Positions 10,601 through 18,533 of a stretch of DNA of 64,000 bases are shown here, piece by piece. Each line of letters starts with the position of its first letter. Within the stretch, counting starts at the first letter, position 1. This stretch comes from Moesziomyces globuligerus (taxonomy: Eukaryota > Basidiomycota > Ustilaginomycetes > Ustilaginales > Ustilaginaceae). The stretch spans positions 372,001-436,000 of the forward strand of contig JARVLF010000021.1 of the NCBI GenBank assembly GCA_030849465.1, written 5' to 3'. The position numbers and the translations under genes are program-made. The notes beneath the pieces were generated by a model. The model searched no databases. It saw only the letters and a program-made list of their open reading frames with translations, and was not told where the DNA came from.

Positions 10601-11489
10601 GCCGCAGCGCGCCGTGGCGAAGCTCGCCGAGGGCGAGCCGGCGGTGTTGTCGCAGGTGAAGCCCGAGGCGAGGTTTGTCGTCATTCGGGCGTCGCACTTT
10701 GCGCCGGACAGGGGCATCGAGGTGCTGGATGGACGTGCGGTGTTGCCGTTGCCGATGCCGCATGGGCCGAGCTCGCTGCGGTTGATGGAGACGTTTTTGA
10801 CCGAGGAGGAGCCGATGCTCATTCACATCGATCCGGCGCGGAATGGGAGTCAGCATCGGGCGGGTGCGTCGGAGGCGGGCGTGGCGGGTGGACCGCGTCG
10901 GGTGTCGACGCATCGAGCGAGTGCCTCGGATGTGAGTCGCCGGGCGGTTCTGGAAGCGCAGGCGTCGTCGGCAGACGGTACGGCTGGTAGCAACGGGACG
11001 GGTGCGGGTGTCGAGTCGGCGAGGTTGAACAAGCCGCAGCCGAGGATCATTACGGATCCTTCGCTGCGCGAGGACGAGTTCCGCGTGCTGGTGGTGGAGG
11101 ACAATCCGATCAACATGAAGCTGTTGACGACGCTGTGCAAGCGTCTGGACATTCGGTACGAGGAGGCGCACGACGGCGCCGAGGCCGTGACCAAGTTCAT
11201 CGCTTTCCGGCCGTCGGTGGTGTTGCTGGATATCTCGTTGCCGATTCAGGATGGGTTCGAGGCGTGTACGCAGATGCGCGCGCACAATGTGCCTTCGTTC
11301 ATCGTCGCCGTCACTGCGCTCAGTTCCGAGGAGGACAAGACTCGCGGCATCGAGACGTGCGGCATGGACGCCTGGATGACCAAACCCGTCTCACCCCGAC
11401 AGCTAAAGACAGACCTCGAGGCGTGGAAGAAGCGCTTCGCCCACAGCCGTTCAATCGCCCAAGCTGCCACCGAGCCCCGCTACTCGTAG
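7635..11489 (+). CDS. Soluble GAF-domain hybrid histidine kinase
   Basis: 1284 aa with no membrane segment. In order: a Ser/Pro-rich N-terminus; a GAF-like sensor region (about 150-360); a HisKA dimerisation domain with H660 in HIQHNLRTPLHG; a HATPase_c domain with N-box Asn816 (KVVSNAVRF) and G-box Asp858 (ADTGLGM, then GIGLGM); a linker; and a C-terminal receiver (about 1150-1275) with acidic pair E1155/D1156, phospho-acceptor D1199 (LLDISLP) and K1250 (TKPVS). It should autophosphorylate, pass phosphate to its own receiver and feed a Ypd1 relay. The residue after the H-box His is Asn instead of the usual Glu/Asp. The fungal HK group cannot be fixed by eye. The start is the first ATG; an upstream in-frame GTG was not used. 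Confidence 0.92.
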   Translation: MSAPTPHPLKQSLERPASPAASSISSDTAARRIAANAVEAPSCPIAWGTWLRKYQLGSWCEKVAPASSSAKTTDCAPNGTTTYSSPNPTLSHIPDLPEATPAVASSSAPLLTRTTPSKPSKPSHTSKAHRYVKLDSENSIDSMDFYKNNGWLAAPPLPRRQHRRVAEALRRHGLIGAQEREALNLYVQHAKAVFKCEYASFMVESADEAYMLILAQHGGKPEVQVVPRSLTLCSHAMLLSDDEVLVISNTNTDWRFRACPSTLPGTITNAKGNSMSFYASAPLFLSYSLDGIEGRVQVGRLCIMDEKPRQDFDEKDAELLYSIGKMAGDALEKEFQSARNAKAAEMQQRTSSLIRSLEDASLNAHLRHLNSTANSTSNDSDQSGYARYSLVVIDRACRELQECLGAAAVAAFDINNFRFRRSAPASVSPRNSTAFSAATSPSWHLFDERDFNEPLTPPADSVSKPTLIDPDSPLVSPRMSRNLSASAELAGALQAIDLREGSPPPSLLSFSGPEAYRPNMPEDIEKLKSIFAAPLARMAAETKMTLRCKFYPRQTDNSSSDDGEDDDTIASSPEDDKDPWHELLPSDSPVSSYAVVACYNRAKLRPGIMFLIMFAEHVYFDQQERFFVESTMQIALGSLLRQKLSEVDFFQAEFLRHIQHNLRTPLHGALGAVEYLRAAISNDVDDDAIKIDLSADGVLATLLESISLSGLTLNSYIDDLLSFQNLSGIKGGLAPPIKRTSVDIVKVIEAVADEEWEFAQRLDQQWRKLDDDDINPDGSSPSAVELIIKATPDVRECEWIVDVKALQDVVRKVVSNAVRFTQKGYVEVSMRLAAQNALDEVDIEVSDGYSVIEIEVADTGLGMTKEFCQTQLTRPFAKGDSFRDGIGLGMTIVSSTLQKFGGKLSVASEVNMGTRVTMCVPLQRGSPQHGRNGSTASSGPPRFAVSKLAYFGLETRGLRRLAVSLCEHFMPMGGIELTHDYAEADCIVVPQRAVAKLAEGEPAVLSQVKPEARFVVIRASHFAPDRGIEVLDGRAVLPLPMPHGPSSLRLMETFLTEEEPMLIHIDPARNGSQHRAGASEAGVAGGPRRVSTHRASASDVSRRAVLEAQASSADGTAGSNGTGAGVESARLNKPQPRIITDPSLREDEFRVLVVEDNPINMKLLTTLCKRLDIRYEEAHDGAEAVTKFIAFRPSVVLLDISLPIQDGFEACTQMRAHNVPSFIVAVTALSSEEDKTRGIETCGMDAWMTKPVSPRQLKTDLEAWKKRFAHSRSIAQAATEPRYS

Positions 11490-12356
11490 CCTTTCTCGCC
11501 TCCTCTCTCTCTCACACACACTTGTTCTTATCTTTCACTTGGCTGGATTTTGTTCGTAGGGTTTCGTTTGTCACCGCTTTGCTTTTATGCCATTTTGGGG
11601 AATGTACGCTCTTTTTTTTTTTTCATCCGTCAGGTATGCTGGCCCAATATCCCGTGGTATGAGTGGCAGCCGAGGTTCATGTCCAAGATCAGCACGTATA
11701 GATCGTGTGGACTGGTCTTGGGGCTCGCACACATTGCGAACGAAAGGCGAAGTGCCAAGCTCCGAAGGTCGAGGAGGCGGAGGCAATAGAGCTCAGAGGG
11801 TCATAGCTATGTGAGCAGCGCCTTGCTACGACTGTGTAGAATCGCGGGCAAAAGAAACTCCATATCTGGGTCCGGGCGTATCCGGGTCCGGGACGTTGTT
11901 GGGAGCTCGATCCCGCTTGCATTGCCATCGCAACCTCTTGATCCAGAACGACGAGAGGTAGATGGCGAAGGACGATGCGCATCGTGCTGGCTTGTTAGAT
12001 TGGTCAGAGCGGACACGGTATCGGTGGAAAAACAGCCGCGGTAAGGAACGGTGGAGAAGCGAGTGGAACTGGGCGTGCGGGCAAAGTGGAGGCTTGGGTG
12101 GGCGGTGTGATTATGTAAGCAGACGAGGAAGCTTTGATTGGGCTGAGCTCGAGCGGGCTTGGGGTGGAGGCGTGGGCGTTGGATGCGTTGGGTGCGTTGG
12201 GTACGTTGCGGGTGCCGTAGTCGGGCGGGCGATGACTTCACTGCACTTCGACGTCTTCAACCACCTCAATCATCATCACACTTGCATCTCTTATACCAAC
12301 CCTGAACTTGGCCATTCCGTACACACCTCTGCCAACTGCGCACAACTTGAACGACG
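11490..12356. other. Intergenic region before MBF1
   Basis: 867 bp. It begins with a CT-rich stretch and a T10 run that look like the kinase 3' UTR and ends with a C/A-rich MBF1 leader. No gene is supported; short frames on both strands lack coding bias. Confidence 0.6.
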
Positions 12357-12812
12357 ATGTCGAACACGGACTGGGACAGCAAGACTGTGATTGGACGAGG
12401 CGTACGACCTTCTGGTTCGGCGCCGTCGTCAGGACCTACAGCGTACGAGCGCGCCAAGCAGGTAGGTGCGATCACCGATCTGGACCGCAAGGTGGCGGCG
12501 GGCACCAACAAGGGTCACGTAGGCACCGACCACCAGCGCATCGCCAAGCTCGACCGCGAAAACGAAGTGGCGCCGCCACCCAAGGTCGCTCCCACCGTAG
12601 GCAAGACCATCGGTCAGAAACGCCAGGAAAAGGGCCTCACCCAAAAGGACCTCGCCACCAAGATCAACGAAAAACCCCAGGTGATCCAGGAGTACGAGGC
12701 CGGCAAGGCCGTACCCAACCCGCAGATCCTCGCAAAGATGGAGCGCGCCCTCGGCGTCAAGTTGCGCGGAAAGGATATCGGCGCCCCCCTAGGCGGCCCC
12801 AAGAAGAAGTAA
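12357..12812 (+). CDS. MBF1: Multiprotein bridging factor 1 (transcriptional coactivator)
   Basis: 151 aa, the usual MBF1 length. The N-terminal MBF1 domain (about 1-75) begins MSNTDWDSKTVIGRG. The C-terminal Cro/C1-type helix-turn-helix (about 84-138) carries KRQEKGLTQKDLA, VIQEYEAGKAVPN and LAKMERALGVKLRG, ending in a basic GGPKKK tail. MBF1 bridges bZIP-type activators (Gcn4 class) to TATA-binding protein and also acts in ribosome quality control in yeast. It is intronless, with a C/A-rich leader directly before the ATG. It converges with the CaMKK-like kinase, stop to stop 195 bp. Confidence 0.96.
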   Translation: MSNTDWDSKTVIGRGVRPSGSAPSSGPTAYERAKQVGAITDLDRKVAAGTNKGHVGTDHQRIAKLDRENEVAPPPKVAPTVGKTIGQKRQEKGLTQKDLATKINEKPQVIQEYEAGKAVPNPQILAKMERALGVKLRGKDIGAPLGGPKKK

Positions 12813-13007
12813 AACCCTCTCTCCTCCTTTTGTCAATCCTCACCAGAAGCTCCTCGATCTAGATCGATTCAGGTCTCATCTCATGCGTGTGAAAGCTGAA
12901 CTCAACCGCACTCTGCCAATCGTCTGGTCTACGTTCGTGCAGTGTTCCGACGGAGAACGGTGGTGGGTTGCATTGCCAAACTTAAAAAGCTCAAGGATGC
13001 GTCTGCT

Positions 13008-15365
13008 TCACCAAGTGGCAGGTGATCTGACCTGTTTGTCGTCCTCGTCGTCATCTTTGTCGTTTGGTGTATGCTGGTCGAAGTAGGGGTTGTGTTGGCT
13101 CTGATCTCTGCTGCTGGGATTGCTGTGCGCGTAGAGCTCGCTCGCACCGGGCGGAGTAGCGAGCGACTCGTTGCGCGGGCTGAAGAACGTCGGCTGATCC
13201 GGGAGCAGCTTAGGCTTTGGCCGCTGCCTCGTCGATTTTCCCAACGAAGCCGCACGCTCCTGCACCGACTGCGCCTTGGGCCGTTGGTCGGAGCGCGGAC
13301 TCGAGTAGACATGCCCCTCGACCTCGCCATCCTCCCTGGCCAAATCCATCGACGACATCTCGGAAGCCAACTTGCCACCCCCACCCTCCGCCGCCGTCGA
13401 ATCTTCCGAGACAGGAGAGGCAAAGACATCAGGCGAAGCACTCCGCGGCGATTCGGTGGTGATCACCACCGGCCCTTGCCCACCTCCGGGTGACTCGCTG
13501 TGCAGCGTCGCAATCGGCCCAGAACGATTGCGCTGCAACGGACCGTTGCCATCCGGCTCCTGCCGAGGCAGCTCAAACGTGTGCATCTGCGGCGACTCAA
13601 ACATACACGCCGCCTTGCGCTGCAGCTCTTCCACTCCCGCTTCCCCCTCCTCTTGCTCCCCCTTCTCCTCCTGCTGCTGCGGTGCAGACGTGTCCGGCGT
13701 CGGCGTCTCCTCCTTGATCGTCTCTACATCCTCCCTACCACTCGCCTCGGTACTCGTCTCCTTGGTTCCCGCCCGACTGGGCTGGTCCGAACTCGGCGTG
13801 CTGGGCGGGAACCAGCTCGCGTCGGGATTGCTACTGCCCGAGGTCGAGCGCGACGCCTCGCGCCGCGCCCGATTGAGCGAACCCGCCTTCTTGAAGCGCG
13901 AGATGGCGCGGGCAAACGTAAAGATGTTTGTGATCTTGCAGATGGCGCAGTCGAGGTCTTCGTCTGTGATCTCGCACACCACCTTTTCGAGGTTCTCGTC
14001 CTTGGAGAGCAAGATGCCCTCCTCGACCGCCTGGGTCCAGGCGTGCTCGCGCATCTCGGGCACCGTGATGCGCCGCTCTGGATCCTTGGCCAGCATGCGG
14101 CGCAGCAGATCCTTGAGCTCGTCCGAGAGGTGGTCGGGATACTCGGGCTCGTCGTTCTTGATGGCCTCGTACATCTCGTAAAAGTTGTCCTTGGTGAAGG
14201 GGAGGTGGCCGACGACCATGCAGTAGAGCGTGACGCCAAACGACCAGATGTCGTCCGACTTGCCGTGGTACTCCTGATGCCCCGCCGTGCACAGCTCGGG
14301 ACTCATAAACGCCGGACTGCCCGCGCTCTTCTGCATCGTATCGTCGCCCGGCTTGACAAACATCTCGCTCACGCCAAAGTCGACGATCTTGCACGTCTTG
14401 CGGTCGTGGCTGAGCAGGATGTTGTCCGGCTTGATGTCGCGATGGACGATGTCGTTTTCGTGCAGATACTCGATGCCCATGAGCACCTGGACAAAGTAGA
14501 GCCGCGCAACGTCTTCGGGCAACGGTTCGACGGTCTGGTTGAGCTTGACGTCGATCACCGTGCCGTCGGGGCAGTATTCAAAGACCATGTAGAGCGAGTC
14601 CTGGCTCGGATCGTCGAGCACCTCGTACAGCTTGACGACGTGCGGGTGGTGGAGTTTCTTGAGGATGGCGATCTCGTGGCGGATGTGGGTGAGCGGATCC
14701 TTGGCCTCGTCCTGCGCCTCTGTGCGAGCGTTGGGCGCGTGCGAGGGATCGCTGCGATCGGCGTCGGCGAGCGCACGACGCGGCGGCTTGCGCAGGTTGA
14801 CCGCACGGTGCGTCTTGCGCAGCCGCGTCTTGCCAAACTCCTTGACGGCGAACTGCACCGAGGGGTCGTCGGTGAGGATGGCCTTGCGCACCGTGCCGTA
14901 CGCACCGCGGCCGATGACTTGGGTGATCTTGTACTGGTTGATGACCTTGGAGCCGTCGTCGAGGTCCTTGCTCTTGGCGTCGAGCGTCTCGCGATACTCG
15001 TGCGACGGCGTGCGCGACATGGAGCGCGAAGGCGGACGCTCGTGCGCCGAAGGGACGCCGAGCGACGAGCTCGAGGCGAGCGACCATGTGCGCGACTGAG
15101 CGTTGGGCGAGTGCGAATGCGAATGCGGATGCGAATGAGCATGCGCATGACCATGCGCGTGAGGATGAGCATGCGAGTGCGAGTGCGATTGCGGATGCGG
15201 ATGCGAGTGGTTCGCATGCGAATGCGGCCGAGGCGACTGGGTGTGTTTGCGCGGGGGTGCGTTGCTCGAGGAGGCCGAGTTGCCGAGCGCCTTGAGCCTC
15301 TGCTCGATGAACGAGGGCAGCTGCGCGTCGTCTTCGGGCGAGCCCGAGAGCATGTGTTGCGACAT
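13008..15365 (-). CDS. CaMKK/Ssp1-like serine/threonine protein kinase
   Basis: 785 aa. The kinase domain spans about residues 142-447: glycine loop GRGAYGTVRKA, catalytic loop HRDIKPDN, DFGV, SAGSPAFMSPEL and SDDIWSFG. An Arg/Pro-rich insert after the VAIK-type lysine (RAVNLRKPPRRALAD) is the RP-insert typical of CaMKK-family kinases (mammalian CaMKK, fission yeast Ssp1, Aspergillus CmkC), which phosphorylate AMPK/Snf1-type and CaMK activation loops. Residues about 42-86 are a His/Ser/Ala/Pro tract of repeated HSHPH and HAHSH units, encoded by imperfect hexanucleotide repeats. The C-terminal 300 residues are Ser/Pro/Glu-rich and probably disordered. The start is MSQHMLSGS; the frame upstream has no ATG. 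It is divergent from the F-box gene. Confidence 0.9.
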   Translation of the reverse strand: MSQHMLSGSPEDDAQLPSFIEQRLKALGNSASSSNAPPRKHTQSPRPHSHANHSHPHPQSHSHSHAHPHAHGHAHAHSHPHSHSHSPNAQSRTWSLASSSSLGVPSAHERPPSRSMSRTPSHEYRETLDAKSKDLDDGSKVINQYKITQVIGRGAYGTVRKAILTDDPSVQFAVKEFGKTRLRKTHRAVNLRKPPRRALADADRSDPSHAPNARTEAQDEAKDPLTHIRHEIAILKKLHHPHVVKLYEVLDDPSQDSLYMVFEYCPDGTVIDVKLNQTVEPLPEDVARLYFVQVLMGIEYLHENDIVHRDIKPDNILLSHDRKTCKIVDFGVSEMFVKPGDDTMQKSAGSPAFMSPELCTAGHQEYHGKSDDIWSFGVTLYCMVVGHLPFTKDNFYEMYEAIKNDEPEYPDHLSDELKDLLRRMLAKDPERRITVPEMREHAWTQAVEEGILLSKDENLEKVVCEITDEDLDCAICKITNIFTFARAISRFKKAGSLNRARREASRSTSGSSNPDASWFPPSTPSSDQPSRAGTKETSTEASGREDVETIKEETPTPDTSAPQQQEEKGEQEEGEAGVEELQRKAACMFESPQMHTFELPRQEPDGNGPLQRNRSGPIATLHSESPGGGQGPVVITTESPRSASPDVFASPVSEDSTAAEGGGGKLASEMSSMDLAREDGEVEGHVYSSPRSDQRPKAQSVQERAASLGKSTRQRPKPKLLPDQPTFFSPRNESLATPPGASELYAHSNPSSRDQSQHNPYFDQHTPNDKDDDEDDKQVRSPATW
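15105..15230. repeat. Imperfect ATGCGA-type hexanucleotide array inside the kinase CDS
   Basis: Variants of ATGCGA, GTGCGA and ATGCGG repeat for over 120 bp and encode alternating His-Ser/His-Ala on the minus strand. The same hexamer forms a non-coding array at 33741-33769. Confidence 0.75.
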
Positions 15366-15884
15366 GTTGCTGGTGGGATGATGGCGAGCAAGGAAAAGGC
15401 AAGCGTGCGCAGCAGCCTGGCATGTAAAGGCAGAGGCACAGGCACAGGCACAGGCACGGATGAGTTGGACCCAAATCGATAAGTTGGACACGCGAGGCCG
15501 AAAAGAAGGCGGCGGCCTGAGCGATGCACGGATGCTGCAGCTGCTGCTGCTAACTTAGCGGCTAACTTAGTGGCTGCTGTGGAGGATGCGCTGCTCGCCG
15601 GTGAAAGCGCCTCAGAAGCCTCGCTTGGCTCCGATTTCTACCTCAGAGCGGCCCATTTTCAAAAATTGCCCGCTTTCCGAGCCGAGGACCTAACAGCTTG
15701 CAACTGCCAAAAAGCAAGGCGAGCCTCCACACCGCCTTCGAGTGGCGGGCGTGATTGACACCTGCCTCTATCCTCGATCCCACCTCCTTTCATCTGCCTT
15801 GTAATGCATCGTGGGCGTCTGGCCGGCAACTGACATGCACTCTCCCGACTCTCCGAAGCCATTCCGCGGCTGAGCTAGCCCACC
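15366..15884. other. Divergent promoter region with duplicated palindrome
   Basis: 519 bp between the kinase and the F-box gene. Besides two CTAACTTAG copies it has a short (CTG)n stretch at 15539-15550 and CAAAAATT near 15660. No coding frame is supported. Confidence 0.6.
15549..15570. promoter_or_regulatory. CTAACTTAG palindrome, copies 3 and 4 (tandem)
   Basis: GCTAACTTAGC at 15549-15559 and GCTAACTTAG at 15561-15570 lie 12 bp apart, about one helical turn, midway between the divergent kinase and F-box genes. This is the strongest clustering of this motif in the window. Confidence 0.35.
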
Positions 15885-18140
15885 ATGGACCGCCTGCTCG
15901 CCGACGAAACCATCCTGCGCATCTTGGCCTACCTCGACGCCGCCGACCTTGTACGTCTGCAGGCGGTCAACTCCCACCTGCGCGCCCTCGCCAAGGACCG
16001 CCATCTGTGGAAGCGCCTCTTCTTCCTCACCTTCATCCGTCCCACCCTCCACCCCGGCGGACAAAGCCAACAACCCGCCGATGCTGGTGCGGGCCCGGTG
16101 CTGCCGACGCTGCGCGAGATCAGGTCGCTGCTCTTGCACCAGCACCTGCCCATCGGCAAGGCGGTCCGGGGAGACGGACTGAACAGGATCCACCGCATCC
16201 CCGACCGCTTTTACACATCCCGCCCGAGCTCCCCCGCCACGCCGTCAGCACACGATGACGAGCGTTCCCTACACGCCATCTTGCGGCTGGACGACGACGA
16301 GAGGATCAGCGAACAGCACTTGGATTGGGAACAGCTCTACCGCGTCTCGAACAACTGGCAGGGCGGTAACTTTGCCGTCTCGGAGCTCCGCTCCGTGCAA
16401 GTCGGACGTCTTCCAACAACTCCGGCCAAAGCGCAGGTGCACCAGCCACAGCCGCGAGGCGCCCCGACGATCGTGCGCGTCTCGAGCAGCTACATCTTCA
16501 CGGCTGCCCCTTTCAGCGATGACCGACAGGCTTCCGGGCCGGAGGTGCTCGTGTATCCTTGCGACATGGCTGCTCCGGGCAGTCCGCAGAATGCGATCGC
16601 AGCAGATCCCCGTCCTGGCGATCTACGCGATCGAACGCCCATCGCACGCTTCTCCTCGCCCAGCTTACGCCGTCTGATCGCCCAGCGTCACAGCAGCACC
16701 ATGAATTTAGATCGCGTTCACATCACGGAAATCGCCGTGGACGCCGCACCGCTCGGTGATGCACAAGATAGCCTCCGGCCCGGCCCGCGGAAGCGGAAGG
16801 ATCCGGAGTCGGCAAACACTGGTGCTTCCGTCACGATGGTCGTTGTGGCGTACGCCAGCGGTCACGTCGGTTTGTTCTCATTGCACCGACGCATGCACGG
16901 CGGAGGCAGCCAACTCGAAGTCGAAGAGAGGGCGTTTCTCGACACGCGCACCTTTTCCCCAGGAACACATGTCGCCATGGCTGCTCTCCATTCGCCTGCC
17001 CTCGTGCTGTGCTCCTCGCGCTTCGACATCAGCTTCGCGCGTATCGCCACGTCCGCCGCAGGCACGCTGGCGCTCGAGCTCGTGCAGCGGCTCTCGAGCT
17101 TCCGCTGCAGCTGGCCCGCCTCGTTGAGGCTCAAGCCGTTGCCGTTTCACGGCGACTCGAAGCGGCCACGTCGAGCTTCCCGGTCGCGCTCTTCCGGACG
17201 CGTGGACGAGGCCGACGACCAGGCAGCGTTTCGAGTTACGCTGGCCTACTCGTCGCCGAGCTACCCGTCGTCCTGGAGCGTGTCGGTGCAAGAACTCGTG
17301 GTGCGTTTCCATACGGCGCGCTCGGATCCTGCACCCCAGGTGGGCAGTCGACACGCGACGGCTCGCCATCCGTTCCGGTCCACGCCCATCGACCTCCGTG
17401 GCCGGTCCATGCTCTCCGGTCCCCGCCAGAGCAGCTGTGCTTTGGCGGATGCGGAGCCACGAGTGGGCGATGGGGGCAGTCGGACGACGAGTCTCACGTA
17501 CGATGATCCGTTTGTTGTCGTGGGAGCGAGTGACAACATGCTCGATGTCTACGAGCTGCTCGGCGCCTGTACGCATGTGCGACGCGATACCGCGCACGCG
17601 CCCCGCTCGGCCACAGCCACGCCAGTCGGAGGCGGCGAAGCGCTGCAGCTGGCTCATCGTCGAACGCTCTACGGGCATACGGGCAGCGTACACAGCGTGG
17701 CGCTCGAGGACGGTCGATGCGTCAGCGGCGGTGCTGACGGCAGCGTCATGGTCTGGAGCCTCGGAGATCGCGCCAACGATACCGACTCGATTGCGAGCTT
17801 CCTCCGCAACGACCGCCTCCATGGCCAAGCTACTCCCGCACCGCTGCAGGACGACGCGGAGGCGGCGACCATGACGCACGTCCTGACCCTGCGCTCGCCC
17901 GTCGAGCTCGAAGACAGCCAGAGCGCAGGCAGGCAACATGCTGGATTGTCGCTCAGCCAGATCGTCCGCAGCCGCCTCCTCGATCGGCACGCCACCAGAG
18001 TCGTCAGATCGGTCGCCACAGCCTTCGATAAGATCGTCAGCGTCATAGCCTACACCGATGCACCCAGAGCGTGTCGCGCAGACGCCGTAGAAGACACCCA
18101 GCACGCCAGAGAGCGCATCCAGGTCTGGAGTTTCGCCTGA
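15885..18140 (+). CDS. F-box protein with C-terminal WD40 repeats
   Basis: 751 aa. The N-terminal 45 residues form an F-box (LLADETILRILAYLD, LVRLQAVNSHLRAL, DRHLWKRLF), the Skp1-binding part of an SCF ubiquitin ligase subunit. The middle is poorly conserved, with Ser/Arg-rich inserts. Near residues 595-630 there is a clear WD repeat (HTGSVHSVALEDGRCVSGG, then VMVWSL), and weaker beta-propeller-like segments precede it. Substrate recognition by the propeller is the usual arrangement of FBXW proteins. No specific orthologue is recognised. The start is the first ATG, preceded by CACC. It lies upstream of ROK1 on the same strand with 393 bp between. Confidence 0.75.
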   Translation: MDRLLADETILRILAYLDAADLVRLQAVNSHLRALAKDRHLWKRLFFLTFIRPTLHPGGQSQQPADAGAGPVLPTLREIRSLLLHQHLPIGKAVRGDGLNRIHRIPDRFYTSRPSSPATPSAHDDERSLHAILRLDDDERISEQHLDWEQLYRVSNNWQGGNFAVSELRSVQVGRLPTTPAKAQVHQPQPRGAPTIVRVSSSYIFTAAPFSDDRQASGPEVLVYPCDMAAPGSPQNAIAADPRPGDLRDRTPIARFSSPSLRRLIAQRHSSTMNLDRVHITEIAVDAAPLGDAQDSLRPGPRKRKDPESANTGASVTMVVVAYASGHVGLFSLHRRMHGGGSQLEVEERAFLDTRTFSPGTHVAMAALHSPALVLCSSRFDISFARIATSAAGTLALELVQRLSSFRCSWPASLRLKPLPFHGDSKRPRRASRSRSSGRVDEADDQAAFRVTLAYSSPSYPSSWSVSVQELVVRFHTARSDPAPQVGSRHATARHPFRSTPIDLRGRSMLSGPRQSSCALADAEPRVGDGGSRTTSLTYDDPFVVVGASDNMLDVYELLGACTHVRRDTAHAPRSATATPVGGGEALQLAHRRTLYGHTGSVHSVALEDGRCVSGGADGSVMVWSLGDRANDTDSIASFLRNDRLHGQATPAPLQDDAEAATMTHVLTLRSPVELEDSQSAGRQHAGLSLSQIVRSRLLDRHATRVVRSVATAFDKIVSVIAYTDAPRACRADAVEDTQHARERIQVWSFA

Positions 18141-18533
18141 CCGTGGCCCCAACCTTCGAACCCGAAGTCCCCTGAACGTACAGCAGCGGGAGCCTGTATT
18201 TGTACCCTGTACTTGTATCTCTGCATCTATATGACACCTGGACCACCGTTCTTTCAGCCGTTCCTCGCGCAGCGTGAGAAACTTCGTGCGGGCATGCATC
18301 TGTGCAAGGTGCGGGAGCATGGTGGAGTGAGCGTGATTCGAGAATGTTAGATCGATCCGGGCTCGCGGGAGTCGGCGATGGGCGTTGGATTTCTCCACCC
18401 GAACAGCCAAATTTTTCGGAAGGTTCGCGTAGAACAGCCGGCCAAATTGGCTTGGCATCTGCCAACCATCCTACTCGACAGTTGAGCGCCACCACACACA
18501 CACACTCCTCTCTACCTACAGTGGATCGTAGCG
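18141..18533. other. Intergenic region before ROK1
   Basis: 393 bp holding the 3' end of the F-box gene and the ROK1 promoter. It includes CCAAATTTTTCGG at 18407-18419 and a (CA)n run at 18492-18505 in the presumed leader. Confidence 0.6.
18407..18419. promoter_or_regulatory. AAATTTTTCGG element upstream of ROK1
   Basis: RRPE-like A/T core about 120 bp from the ROK1 ATG, with the same TTTTTCGG flank as the element before ZPR1. Function inferred. Confidence 0.4.

Noticed and set aside
9348..11285. 645-codon minus-strand frame opposite the histidine kinase
   Set aside because: Arg/His-rich antisense shadow; similar long shadows lie opposite ZPR1, SGD1, PRP17, ILV5 and the CaMKK-like kinase. 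This is a general effect of strong codon bias, not overlapping genes.
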